Shown: one piece after another, positions 17,888 to 26,520 of the stretch
Numbering within the stretch: the stretch's first letter is position 1
How the letters are laid out: each line of letters opens with the position of its first letter
Source: Calothrix sp. NIES-3974
GTDB lineage: Bacteria; Cyanobacteriota; Cyanobacteriia; Cyanobacteriales; Nostocaceae
Direction: 5' to 3'
Length of the DNA stretch: 64,000 nt
Assembly: GCF_002368395.1 (NCBI RefSeq)
Contig: NZ_AP018254.1
Location: 1,426,001 to 1,490,000 of the forward strand
Program-made: the position numbers and the translations under genes
Notes under the pieces: generated by a model
Databases searched by the model: none
What the model was told of the DNA's origin: nothing
What the model saw: only the letters and a program-made list of their open reading frames with translations

Positions 17888-18967
17888 GTGCAAGATAGCA
17901 TGTCAGTGGCAGAACCAAATCCACATACGCAGCGAAACCAGCCACAACCGATTCGTGTCGGTGTGATTGGCGTGGGTAACATGGGACAACATCACACCCG
18001 TGTCCTCAGTTCCATGAAGGATGTGGAACTGGTGGGGGTGGCGGATGTTAACGTTGAACTGGGGCTGGAAACTGCAAGTAAGTACAAAGCCCGTTTTTTT
18101 GAGGATTACTGCGACTTGCTACCCCTGGTGGATGCGGTTTGTATCGCAGTACCGACCCGTTTACATTATGCGGTGGGAATTAATTGTTTGTTGGCTGGTA
18201 TCCATGTTCTGATTGAAAAGCCGATTGCAGCCAGCATTTCGGAGGCGGAATCCCTAGTGAATGCGGCGGCGGAATCCCAATGCATTCTTCAGGTTGGGCA
18301 TATTGAAAGGTTTAATCCGGCATTTCAGGAACTAAGTAAAGTCGTAAAAACCGAACAAATTATTGCCTTGGAATCCCATCGCCTGAGTCCATACTCCCAT
18401 CGAGCCAATGATGTCTCGGTGGTTTTGGATTTAATGATTCATGATATTGACCTGTTGTTAGAACTGGCTGCATCTCCAGTGATTAAGCTTTCTGCTAGTG
18501 GTACACGTAGTCAGGATTCTCCCTATCTGGATTATGTGACAGCAACTTTAGGCTTTGCCAATGGTATAGTTGCCACCTTAAATGCCAGCAAAGTTACCCA
18601 CCGCAAAATCCGACGTATTGTTGCTCACTGCAAAAATTCCTTTACAGAAACAGATTTTTTACAAAATGAAGTTTTGATCCATCGTCATACCGCAGGGAAT
18701 CCAGCACCGGAATATGGTCAAGCTCTTTATCGTCAAGATGGTTTAATCGAAAAGGTTTACACCACCAATGTGGAGCCATTACGGGCAGAATTGGAGCATT
18801 TTATCAACTGTGTTCGGGGTGGTAATCAACCATCCGTCGGTGGAGAACAAGCCCTCAAAGCCCTGCGGTTAGCAAGTTTAATTGAACAAATGGCACTGGA
18901 TGACCGGGTTTGGGACCCCTCGGAATGGCAATCACAAGAGCGTATTCAGTCTTTAACCAGATTCTAA
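17888..18967 (+). CDS. Gfo/Idh/MocA family NAD(P)-dependent oxidoreductase
   Basis: A 359-residue sugar-type dehydrogenase. The Rossmann N-terminus has IRVGVIGVGNMGQHHTRVLS (GxGxxG), the conserved EKPIAASISEAE motif, and GHIERFNPAFQEL at the start of the C-terminal domain, with VVLDLMIHDIDLLLELA following it. The MIHDID segment holds likely catalytic residues. It could act on a nucleotide sugar or inositol-like substrate; this cannot be settled. The start is taken as the GTG at 17,888 because GAGGAGAG lies 7 nt upstream; a GTG at 17,867 and an ATG at 17,900 are alternatives. Confidence 0.9.
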   Translation: MQDSMSVAEPNPHTQRNQPQPIRVGVIGVGNMGQHHTRVLSSMKDVELVGVADVNVELGLETASKYKARFFEDYCDLLPLVDAVCIAVPTRLHYAVGINCLLAGIHVLIEKPIAASISEAESLVNAAAESQCILQVGHIERFNPAFQELSKVVKTEQIIALESHRLSPYSHRANDVSVVLDLMIHDIDLLLELAASPVIKLSASGTRSQDSPYLDYVTATLGFANGIVATLNASKVTHRKIRRIVAHCKNSFTETDFLQNEVLIHRHTAGNPAPEYGQALYRQDGLIEKVYTTNVEPLRAELEHFINCVRGGNQPSVGGEQALKALRLASLIEQMALDDRVWDPSEWQSQERIQSLTRF

Positions 18968-18996
18968 GTAGCAAATATAAATAATTTTAATAAATG

Positions 18997-19037
18997 GGGT
19001 AAGAGGTAATAATTATTTCCTTTTACCCTTTCTTTTT
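18997..19037 (+). terminator. Rho-independent terminator after the oxidoreductase
   Basis: GGGTAAGAGG pairs with CCTTTTACCC over 10 bp with one G-U, and the stem is followed by TTTCTTTTTG. It begins 30 bp after the stop codon. Confidence 0.8.
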
Positions 19038-19131
19038 GATTGATTTTTGTGAGTAATTGGTAATTTTTTCAACAATTTACTTCAAACTAAAATAACAACA
19101 GCTACGGAAAATTAGAGGAATCGCAAACTCA

Positions 19132-19749
19132 ATGCTGGAATGGATTACAAATACAATCAACTCCCTTGGCTACCTTGGTATTGGTTTATTAATGTTTTTA
19201 GAAAATTTATTTCCTCCCCTCCCCTCAGAACTGATTATGCCTTTAGCAGGATTTACATCCAGTCCAGAAGCAGGGGGAAAATTGAGTTTGGTAGGTGTTT
19301 TTTTGGCGGGTGTAATTGGTTCAGTGTTGGGCGGTTTGGTTTGGTATTATCCGGGTAAGCTGTTAGGACTAGAGCGACTCCAGGAATTAGCAGACAGATA
19401 TGGTAAGTGGGTGACAATATCCAGCAAAGATATTACCAAAGCAAATATTTGGTTTAATCGTCAAGGAAGTAAAGCTGTTTTCATCGGCAGATTAATACCG
19501 GGAGTACGGACATTAATTTCCGTACCGGCAGGAATTAGTAACATGCCCATAATTACCTTCCTATTGTATACGGGCTTGGGTAGCGCCTTGTGGGTAGGTT
19601 TGCTAACATACTCAGGATACGTATTGGGTAAACAATATGAACTTGTCGAGCGATACCTAGCTCCTGTATCAAAAATAGTGCTGCTTGCGATCGCCCTAAT
19701 TTTTGTCTGGTGGGTGGTGAAACGGAAACGTTACAGCCAAAGAAGATAA
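19132..19749 (+). CDS. DedA family membrane protein
   Basis: A 205-residue polytopic inner-membrane protein of the DedA/SNARE-associated family, thought to act as a proton-dependent lipid (undecaprenyl phosphate or phospholipid) transporter. It has the early ENLFPPLPSELIMPLAG segment with membrane-embedded acidic residues, a glycine-rich helix (LAGVIGSVLGGLVWYYPGKL), and the diagnostic FIGRLIPGVRTLISVPAGIS motif near 120-140, then two terminal helices ending in a basic tail. Complete and isolated, preceded by a terminator. Confidence 0.92.
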   Translation: MLEWITNTINSLGYLGIGLLMFLENLFPPLPSELIMPLAGFTSSPEAGGKLSLVGVFLAGVIGSVLGGLVWYYPGKLLGLERLQELADRYGKWVTISSKDITKANIWFNRQGSKAVFIGRLIPGVRTLISVPAGISNMPIITFLLYTGLGSALWVGLLTYSGYVLGKQYELVERYLAPVSKIVLLAIALIFVWWVVKRKRYSQRR

Positions 19750-20030
19750 AAAATTATACGGTTATCTACAACTTTGTAGACAAAAATCGCAGAAGAAACT
19801 AGTCCAAAAATGATACGATGCTGTCAATATCAAAGTGTTGCAGTCGTTATCGTCGCTAGGGATACAAAGGAGTGAATTAAATTTACAATTGATACGCTCT
19901 TGGCAACAGGTATAACAGTAAAGGTATATCTGACTACTGTTTCCCAATAAACCAATTGATTATGCTCGCATTTTTATAAAATGAGCATTTTATGACTTGT
20001 TCAAACTTGAAGTAATTACTAGGAGCTTTC
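19750..20030. other. Intergenic upstream of the ParM-like gene
   Basis: About 280 bp, AT-rich. No iteron array or parC-like set of direct repeats is visible. A short inverted pair ATGCTC/GAGCAT lies near 19,962-19,986, and AGGAG 7 nt before the ATG at 20,031 is a good ribosome binding site. Confidence 0.45.
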
Positions 20031-21185
20031 ATGACGGAACAACCTTCTGCCGCTACACCAATGAATGCTGCTGCAATCCCTATGAACCGGGTTACAGCAT
20101 CGACTCCGATTAACGCCATCCCCAAACCCATGAATGGTGGTGGTTCTCCTTCTGGGAAAAATATCCTCAGTGTAGACCTGGGTCGGACTTCGACTAAGAC
20201 CTGTGTCAGTCGCGAACCCAATAATGTGGTATTTATCCCTGCCAATGTCAAAAAAATGTCAATGGAACAGGTTCGGGGTGGAGTATTTGAAGCACGTGCT
20301 ACTGACCCCTTAATGGATTTATGGTTTGAGTATCAGGGTAGCGGTTATGCTGTCGGTCAATTAGCTGCTGACTTCGGAGCCAATCTCGGTGTAGGTCAAT
20401 CGAAAGTAGAAGATGCGTTGTGTAAAGTATTAGCTGCGGCTGGATATTTCAAACTCAAGGACGAAATTTCGGTTGTATTGAGCTTACCTTACCACTCCCA
20501 GGAACAATTTGAACGGGAAAAAAGCCAGTTAATCAGTCAGGTTAGCGGTCCCCACATTCTCAACTTCCGTGGAGAAGAGGTAAACTTAAATGTGACTAAG
20601 GTTTGGGTAATGCCAGAAGGCTATGGTAGCCTCCTGTGGTGCGAAGCTCAACCGAAGAAAGGCCCATCTACTTCCGACTTTACCAAAGTATCCGTGGCAA
20701 TTGTGGATATTGGACACCAAACCATTGATTGCCTGATGGTGGATAATTTCCGCTTTGCACGGGGGGCTTCCAAGAGTGAAGACTTCGGGATGAATAAGTT
20801 TTATGAATTAGTGGCAGCAGAAATTGAAGGTTCTGACGCACAGTCACTCTCCTTAATTGCAGCAGTGAATCGTCCCAAAGGCGATCGCTTTTATCGTCCC
20901 CGTGGTGCGAGCAAACCAACCAATTTGGACGATTTCCTCCCCAATTTAACGGAAATGTTCTCCCGCGAAATTTGCAGTCGGATTTTGGCTTGGCTCCCAG
21001 AACGGGTTACTGACGTGATTTTAACTGGTGGTGGTGGCGAATTTTTCTGGGAAGACATGCAACGTCTACTCAAAGAAGCAAAAATTAACGCCCACCTAGC
21101 CGCACCATCGCGTCAAGCCAATGCCTTGGGGCAGTATATTTATGGAGAAACCCAATTATCTGCCAATCGTACACCTAAGGCCTAA
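20031..21185 (+). CDS. ParM/StbA-like bacterial actin
   Basis: A 384-residue actin-fold ATPase related to plasmid ParM. Phosphate-1 loop NILSVDLGRTSTKT is at about 44-57, phosphate-2 VAIVDIGHQTIDCLMVD at about 222-238, and the adenosine motif DVILTGGGGEFFW at about 328-340. A 42-residue N-terminal extension, poor in charge and with repeated PMN triplets (ATPMN, AIPMN, PKPMN), precedes the fold. It is followed after 5 bp by a ParR-like gene, so the two form an operon. On a plasmid this would be a segregation motor, but the locus sits among chromosomal genes without a centromere-like array. A cytoskeletal role is therefore possible. Confidence 0.88.
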   Translation: MTEQPSAATPMNAAAIPMNRVTASTPINAIPKPMNGGGSPSGKNILSVDLGRTSTKTCVSREPNNVVFIPANVKKMSMEQVRGGVFEARATDPLMDLWFEYQGSGYAVGQLAADFGANLGVGQSKVEDALCKVLAAAGYFKLKDEISVVLSLPYHSQEQFEREKSQLISQVSGPHILNFRGEEVNLNVTKVWVMPEGYGSLLWCEAQPKKGPSTSDFTKVSVAIVDIGHQTIDCLMVDNFRFARGASKSEDFGMNKFYELVAAEIEGSDAQSLSLIAAVNRPKGDRFYRPRGASKPTNLDDFLPNLTEMFSREICSRILAWLPERVTDVILTGGGGEFFWEDMQRLLKEAKINAHLAAPSRQANALGQYIYGETQLSANRTPKA

Positions 21186-21190
21186 TTCTG

Positions 21191-21757
21191 ATGTTCCAAT
21201 GGTCCAAAAAAGTCGTTAAATCCGTTTCGTTTAATCCTGGAGTCGCGGACGAAAGTTTACTTGCATTAGTCGAAAGTCATTTGGAGAAAGACCCTGACAA
21301 GTCGTTTAGCGATTTATGCAAGGAAGCACTTTGGCAAGCTTTGTGCGTACCAGAGTCTGTTCGTCCCGTCTCCGGTTCCCCAATGGTGTTACCGGAGGGG
21401 AAAGTCGCAGAGGAGACAAAATCGTCCAACTCTGCTCACGCAATCACTGGGTCTAATTTAGGGGTTGAACAACAACTTGCCGTATTGCGACGACAAATGG
21501 CTGACCTAGAGGAACGTTTTTTTGCAAAGGAAGCAAATCGATTGGATGTGATGGAACGCCAGATATTGCAGTTAAATCAACAAATTGCCCAACTGGCGAT
21601 GGTTCTTACCCAAGGTGTGACAGTCCAGGTTTCATCAATGCCATCACCACCTGTTGCAGATAAGCGTTCCCATTCCAGTCCTGGGTTCAGTTCACCTCCA
21701 CCCCAGGAGGTTGACCCTGTGATTAGTCGTCTCAGTCATTTAGTTGATGATTTTTAA
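21191..21757 (+). CDS. ParR-like partner of the actin, with coiled coil
   Basis: A 188-residue protein, not recognised by one clear motif. Residues 12-50 (VSFNPGV then DESLLALVESHLEKDP and FSDLCKEALWQAL) have the strand-helix-helix pattern of a ribbon-helix-helix domain. Residues 1-12 (MFQWSKKVVKSV) could form a small amphipathic helix with F, W and V on one face and Lys on the other. A polar linker leads to a coiled coil at about 93-140, a Pro/Ser-rich stretch, and a short acidic C-terminus (PVISRLSHLVDDF) that could bind the actin filament. Gene order and spacing match plasmid parM-parR pairs. DNA or membrane binding cannot be decided here. Confidence 0.75.
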   Translation: MFQWSKKVVKSVSFNPGVADESLLALVESHLEKDPDKSFSDLCKEALWQALCVPESVRPVSGSPMVLPEGKVAEETKSSNSAHAITGSNLGVEQQLAVLRRQMADLEERFFAKEANRLDVMERQILQLNQQIAQLAMVLTQGVTVQVSSMPSPPVADKRSHSSPGFSSPPPQEVDPVISRLSHLVDDF

Positions 21758-21799
21758 ACTTCATTCAGGGTGCAATTTGTTCTCCACAATTTACATCAG

Positions 21800-21839
21800 C
21801 TCCTTAATAGTTAGGTCTATTAAGGAGTATTGCTTTCTT
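21800..21839 (+). terminator. Terminator after the ParM/ParR-like operon
   Basis: CTCCTTAATAG and CTATTAAGGAG form a perfect 11-bp stem with loop TTAGGT, followed by TATTGCTTTCTT. It ends the two-gene operon 43 bp after its stop codon. Confidence 0.8.
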
Positions 21840-21900
21840 AATTCGTAATTTGTAATAGCCTACGGCAAGCCGCTACGCGTCTACGTAATTCGTGATTTTT
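21838..21900. repeat. AATTCGTAATTTGTAATAG dispersed repeat
   Basis: TAATTCGTAATTTGTAATAG then CCTACGGCAAGCCGCTACGC and ACGTAATTCGTGA. It is the inverse-oriented relative of the repeat at 6028-6085. Confidence 0.6.
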
Positions 21901-22011
21901 CATCGCCTGTGGGCGGGTTATAGTGTGATTTTATACTTATAATTATAATTTTCCTACCGGGTGCCCGATATAAATGCTAGAATCCTGAGTTGAAAATTGG
22001 GGGGACCTGAT

Positions 22012-23451
22012 ATGTCGGTTGATGTGAGTTTAATTAAGTTTGGAACTGATGGTTGGCGCGGTGTAATTGCCAAAGAGTTTACGTTTGAGCGCGTGGCTTT
22101 GGTGGCACCGATTGCGGCGAAGGTTTTATCCTATACCTATGGTCAGATGGTCGGTAATCGGACTGTGATTGTCGGTTATGACCGCAGATTTATGTCTGAA
22201 GACTTTGCTAGGGTTGTCACCGATGCGGTGGTTCAGGCTGGTTTTGATGTGCTGTTAACGGAGTGTTTTGCACCGACTCCGGCTTTTAGTTGGGCTGCAA
22301 AAAATCGCAATGCCTTGGGTGCGTTGGTGATTACAGCTAGTCATAATCCTGGTAAATATTCGGGTTTGAAGGTCAAAGGTGCTTTTGGTGGTTCGGTTCC
22401 ACCAGAGGTGACGAAGGAAATTGAAGCTTTATTGACTCAGGATGTCACCGTGAATGCGGAACCTGGACAGGTCGAGATGTTTGACCCTTGGGATAGTTAT
22501 TGTCAGGGTTTACAAACAAAGGTTGATATCGAAAAAATCCGCACTGCTGTCAACACAGGTAAGCTGACCGTATTTGTGGACGCAATGCATGGTGCATCGG
22601 CTGGTGGTTTGGGAAGATTGATTGGTGATCAGGTGCGGGAGATTAATAGCGATCGCGATCCGTTATTTGAGGGTGGCGCACCGGAACCTTTACCTAAGTA
22701 TCTATCACGGTTGTTTGCAGTCATGCAAGAACATCGGACTGAAAATCCTGATAGTTTAAGTGTGGGTTTGGTTTTTGATGGAGATTGCGATCGCATTGCT
22801 GCCGTTGATGGCAATGGTAATTTTTTGAGTTCCCAGGTATTAATTCCGATTTTAATCGACCATTTAAAGTTGCGTCGGCAATTTACTGGGGAAATAATTA
22901 AAACCGTCAGTGGTTCTGATTTAATGCCAAAGGTGGCTCAAATGCACGGTTTATCAGTGTTTGAAACTCCGGTTGGCTATAAGTATATCGCTGACCGGAT
23001 GTTGGAAGTACCCGTATTATTAGGGGGAGAGGAATCCGGGGGAATTGGTTATGGTAATCATATTCCAGAACGGGATGCTCTGCTTTCGGCTTTGTATGTC
23101 TTGGAAGCGATTGTCGATTCGGGGTTAGATTTGGGTGAGTACTACCGGATGTTGCAGGAAAAAACCGGGTTTAGTTCTGCCTACGACCGCATTGATTTAC
23201 CTTTGGCGAGTATGGATGTACGAGCAAAGTTATTAGCCCAATTGGAAAATCAACCATTAACGGAAATTGCGGGGAAAGCGGTAACGGATTGTCAAACCAT
23301 CGATGGTTACAAGTTCCGTTTGGCTGACAACAGTTGGCTCATGATTCGTTTTAGCGGTACGGAACCAGTGTTACGGTTATATTGTGAAGCCGCAACTTTG
23401 GATGATGTTCATGCTACCTTGAATTGGGCGAAAAATTGGGCTGAATCTTAG
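22012..23451 (+). CDS. Phosphoglucomutase/phosphomannomutase family protein
   Basis: A 479-residue alpha-D-phosphohexomutase that interconverts sugar 1- and 6-phosphates. The N-terminus is IKFGTDGWRGVIAKEFT, the phosphoserine loop is VITASHNPGKYSGLKVKG with Ser near 110, the metal loop is FDGDCDRIAAVDGNG near 257-261, the sugar-binding loop is GGEESGGIGYGNHIPERD, and the phosphate-binding loop is IRFSGTEPVLRLYCEA. All four active-site loops are intact. It may serve glycogen or exopolysaccharide precursor supply; glucose against mannose preference cannot be read from this. The frame opens at a TTG at 21,997 but ATG (MSVDVSLIKFG) is the better start. Confidence 0.93.
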   Translation: MSVDVSLIKFGTDGWRGVIAKEFTFERVALVAPIAAKVLSYTYGQMVGNRTVIVGYDRRFMSEDFARVVTDAVVQAGFDVLLTECFAPTPAFSWAAKNRNALGALVITASHNPGKYSGLKVKGAFGGSVPPEVTKEIEALLTQDVTVNAEPGQVEMFDPWDSYCQGLQTKVDIEKIRTAVNTGKLTVFVDAMHGASAGGLGRLIGDQVREINSDRDPLFEGGAPEPLPKYLSRLFAVMQEHRTENPDSLSVGLVFDGDCDRIAAVDGNGNFLSSQVLIPILIDHLKLRRQFTGEIIKTVSGSDLMPKVAQMHGLSVFETPVGYKYIADRMLEVPVLLGGEESGGIGYGNHIPERDALLSALYVLEAIVDSGLDLGEYYRMLQEKTGFSSAYDRIDLPLASMDVRAKLLAQLENQPLTEIAGKAVTDCQTIDGYKFRLADNSWLMIRFSGTEPVLRLYCEAATLDDVHATLNWAKNWAES

Positions 23452-23511
23452 GAATGCTGACCGTTGACTGTTGACTGGTGATTGTCAACAGTTGACAACC
23501 CCATGTTTTGC

Positions 23512-23590
23512 TTGAAAGTGAGTTGGGAGTGGGAAAAAATCCCTTTCATAGGTTCTGGTATCAGCATTACATGTAGGCTACTTCCATGAA
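23512..23590. repeat. TGAAAGTGAG hairpin repeat, copy 2
   Basis: TTGAAAGTGAGTTGGGAGTG then AAAATCCCTTTCATAGG, and the tail ATTACATGTAGGCTACTTCC. It lies between the hexomutase and Uma2 genes; the tail also occurs at about 33,483-33,500. It is preceded by a GTTGACTGTTGAC/GTCAACAGTTGAC inverted pair at about 23,462-23,497. Confidence 0.65.
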
Positions 23591-23649
23591 AATCAGCTAA
23601 CCTAATAAATGAGTAATAAATGAGTATTTAATGAGTTGATTTATATCCC

Positions 23650-24363
23650 ATGTTTCAAACAGATCCTCCACGTCCTGCCCAGGAAGTACTTCCCACGATG
23701 TACGATTTAAAAAGTGAAGACCCGGAGGAACCTGGTTTGCCTGACGAATTTCACGATTTCCAACCCCAATTATTGCGGGAAACCTTTACTCCACCCGACT
23801 ACCCCAAAGATGAGGTATTTATTGCCGCAGACTTGAATGTTTACTATGACCCAAATCATACCCAATGGTACAAGCGTCCAGATTGGTTTGCGGTCTTAGG
23901 TGTACCACGTTTATACCAGGGTCATGATTTACGGTTAAGTTATGTAATTTGGCAAGAGGGTGTCGATCCCAGTGTTGTGGTGGAGTTAATCTCTCCAGGT
24001 ACAGAGAAGGAAGATTTAGGACAGAGTTTACGAGAAGTTAATCAACCCCCCACTAAGTGGGAAGTCTATGAGCGGATTTTACGTATTCCTTACTATATTG
24101 TTTTTGACCGCTACAGTGACGAACTTCAGGTATTTCAAAATATTGCCGGACGTTATCAGTCGATGACAATTACTGATAATCGGGTTTGGTTACCGGAATT
24201 AGGATTAGGGATTGGTTTGTGGTTGGGTAATTACCAGGATATCGAACGGTTGTGGTTGCGCTGGTATGATAGTTCGGGAAATTGGATTTTGACCGCAACA
24301 GAAAAAGCTGAACGTTTCGCTGCGAAGTTAAGAGATTTGGGAATAAATCCAGAGGAAGTTTAA
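23650..24363 (+). CDS. Uma2 family (DUF820) putative endonuclease
   Basis: A 237-residue member of the Uma2 group, a PD-(D/E)XK nuclease-like fold hugely expanded in cyanobacteria. Visible family features are FIAADLNVYYDP near 56, RPDWFAVLG, the Asp/Glu pair in VVVELISPGTEKEDLG near 120, WEVYERILRIPYYIVFDRY, and the closing LGLGIGLWLGNYQDIERLWL. The last 30 residues (ATEKAERFAAKLRDLGINPEE) form the usual helical tail. Physiological role is unknown; it is not part of an evident restriction or toxin locus here. Confidence 0.9.
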   Translation: MFQTDPPRPAQEVLPTMYDLKSEDPEEPGLPDEFHDFQPQLLRETFTPPDYPKDEVFIAADLNVYYDPNHTQWYKRPDWFAVLGVPRLYQGHDLRLSYVIWQEGVDPSVVVELISPGTEKEDLGQSLREVNQPPTKWEVYERILRIPYYIVFDRYSDELQVFQNIAGRYQSMTITDNRVWLPELGLGIGLWLGNYQDIERLWLRWYDSSGNWILTATEKAERFAAKLRDLGINPEEV

Positions 24364-24387
24364 TATCGGAATCCGATTTGATGACTT

Positions 24388-24742
24388 AGAGGATGTTTTA
24401 AAAGTCGATTTTAATACTTGAATTATCGTTTTTGGGAATAGGGAGAGACGCGACATGTCGCATCTGTACTCTCGAAGGAAAAATCAGCTTTATAACCCCA
24501 TGTCCAGAGTCGGGACGATAGTCCAAATATTGATAATTAATACTACGTGAGTACTCCTGGGTCGTAGCGAGCTACGACGGATTCAAATAACCCCTCTCCA
24601 AACCTTTCCCCTTCTTGGGGAGAGGCTTTGAAAACATAAATTTTTGGTTAAAAATACGGATTTTTCTGCCCCTCTCCATCCTGGAGAGGGGTTGGGGTAA
24701 GGTTCATCGAACTTACGTTAATACTTGACAAACAACCTCTTA
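24388..24742. mobile_element. MITE-like AGAGGATGTT element with an internal insertion
   Basis: Left end AGAGGATGTTTTAAAAGTCG, right end TACTTGACAAACAACCTCT. An inverted copy without the insertion lies at 43,095-43,269 and shares the inner order (CTTGAATTATCGTTTTTGGG, GACGCGACATGTCG, CAGCTTTATAACCCCATGTC, CAGAGTCGGGACGATAGTC). Compared with that copy, about 180 bp from about 24,541 to 24,719 are extra: they start with an ACGTGAGTACTCCTGGGTCG repeat and hold CCCCTCTCC/GGAGAGGGG arms. Neither part has a coding frame. Confidence 0.7.
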
Positions 24743-24774
24743 GGCACTACTGCATTAATTAATCCCTTTCAGAT

Positions 24775-26283
24775 TTAGTAATTGAAATAAATGAAGGGGA
24801 CACTTCCTTCGGGAGCAAGGATTGCAACCAGGTAGAAGCACATGGGTACAAATAGGATTTTGACAGGCCAATTGAATTGCAGTTTAAATTGGCGATTAAA
24901 AAGATAAACTAAACTCATGAGGGTTGCGATCGCCATCAACAAAAAGGTAAGTTGGGGTGGGCTAATTTTGAGGGCTTCCACATAAACCTGTTGGATGAAT
25001 TGGGGGTCTGCTTTATGGTTAAACAAACGTTGGAATACCAGTAATGAGTCCTGGAGGTTTGGTAAACGGAACCAAATCCAAGCGGTGAATACCATCAGTT
25101 GGGTGAGTAACCAAGCGAGGAATACTCCCAAGGGTGATTGCCAGAAATTTTCCAAAGTTCCTGTGCGATCGCTCAATACATCAGTAATCCGATGAATTGC
25201 TAATGCGATTCCGTGGTAAAGTCCCCAAATCACGAATCCCAGAAATCCCCGTGGTTCCACATGCCAAATTCCAGCAATCAACATCACAATAATCAGATTA
25301 ATGCAGGTGCGAGTCAGACCTTGACGGGAACCTCCCAGGGGAAAGTATAAATAATTGCGCAACCAATCCCCTAAAGTCATGTGCCAACGCCGCCAAAATT
25401 CAGCAATACTAGTACTAAAATATGGTGCATCAAAGTTTTGGGGTAGGTTAATCCCAAAGAGTAAGGCTCCACCCCTAGCTATATCTACGTAGCCACTAAA
25501 GTCTAAATAAAGTTGTAAACCATAGGCGAATGTACCTAACCACAGGTCGCCACTACCAGCCCTCTGGATATTACCAAAGCATAAATCCACGTAGACACCG
25601 ATATTATCAGCAAGTATACCTTTTTTGAGAGCGCCACGGGCAATTAGCCAGAGTGCATCGGCAATTTGTTCCCCACCGGGAAATCGAGCGGTGTGAAGTT
25701 GATGGGCAAAGTGATGAAATCGGGTAATCGGACCAGAAGCGATTTTGACAAAAAAGATTTTATAGGCTGCAAATTTCAGCCAATTTTTAGTTGCAGGTGC
25801 GCCACGATAAACATCAACAAGGTAAGCAATGCATTCAAAAATGAAATAGGAAATACCGAGGGGAGCAATTAGTTGGAAGTTGAAGAAACTGGTGTTTTCA
25901 GTATCGGTAGAAATAAATTTGAGGAAGGGTTCAACATATTTGAATGTGGCTAAAATCAAAATATTTAAAATAATTCCTAGCCACATAATTTTCCATCGTC
26001 TTCGGTTCCAATCCGCTTGGGCAAATTGCCATTCAATATTAGATATTTGGAAATCAAAGTTATGGCGACCAGGGGCAGTATTTTGTCCTAAAGCCACACC
26101 TAACTGATAATTAACTAGGGTTAATACGGCTAACAGGGGAAGATATTGGGGTTGTAGGGATGCATATAAAACTATGCTCGCCATCAGTATAATCCACAGT
26201 CGGTGAGATTCGGAATTGACTGACCAGTAGATTCCCAAAACACTTAATAAGAATATGCTGTATAGGATGGAGATGAAATTCAT
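24775..26283 (-). CDS. MBOAT family membrane O-acyltransferase (AlgI-like)
   Basis: A 502-residue polytopic membrane protein with about ten predicted helices. Family landmarks are LIAPLGISYFIFECIAYLVD, YLDFSGYVDIARGGALLFGI, the FWRRWHMTLGDWLRNYLYFPLG stretch (split here as seen), and the invariant histidine region HVEPRGFLGFVIWGLYHGIA, whose second His is the usual catalytic residue. Proteins of this type move acetyl groups across the membrane for O-acetylation of exopolysaccharides. It lies 237 bp downstream of the SGNH/DUF1574-like gene on the same strand, resembling the AlgI-AlgJ or PatA-PatB partnership. Confidence 0.92.
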   Translation of the reverse strand: MNFISILYSIFLLSVLGIYWSVNSESHRLWIILMASIVLYASLQPQYLPLLAVLTLVNYQLGVALGQNTAPGRHNFDFQISNIEWQFAQADWNRRRWKIMWLGIILNILILATFKYVEPFLKFISTDTENTSFFNFQLIAPLGISYFIFECIAYLVDVYRGAPATKNWLKFAAYKIFFVKIASGPITRFHHFAHQLHTARFPGGEQIADALWLIARGALKKGILADNIGVYVDLCFGNIQRAGSGDLWLGTFAYGLQLYLDFSGYVDIARGGALLFGINLPQNFDAPYFSTSIAEFWRRWHMTLGDWLRNYLYFPLGGSRQGLTRTCINLIIVMLIAGIWHVEPRGFLGFVIWGLYHGIALAIHRITDVLSDRTGTLENFWQSPLGVFLAWLLTQLMVFTAWIWFRLPNLQDSLLVFQRLFNHKADPQFIQQVYVEALKISPPQLTFLLMAIATLMSLVYLFNRQFKLQFNWPVKILFVPMCFYLVAILAPEGSVPFIYFNY

Positions 26284-26520
26284 TCGATCGATTTTAGATT
26301 TTGGATTTTAGATTTTGGATTATTCGATTTTGGATTTTAGATTTTGGATTCATCAATTCAGAAATCATCAGACATCATTAAATTATATTCCTTTACTTTC
26401 TTGACCCAACTCCCGATTCCCAACTCCCGACTCCCTTTGTTTCATAATTAATTATATTCCTTGGCTTTTTTTACCCGATTCCCAACTCCCGATTCCCAAC
26501 TCCCGTTGTTCCATAATTAA
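26284..26520. repeat. Low-complexity repeats between the SGNH and MBOAT genes
   Basis: ATTTTAGATTTTGGATT is repeated at about 26,291-26,352, followed by three copies of a CCCGATTCCCAACTCCCGACTCCC-type run with ATAATTAATTATATTCCTTGG between them (about 26,380-26,520, the last running into the end of the upstream gene). Confidence 0.7.

Noticed and set aside
19750-20030. parC centromere upstream of the ParM-like gene
   Set aside because: No array of direct repeats is visible; only scattered GATAC words occur.
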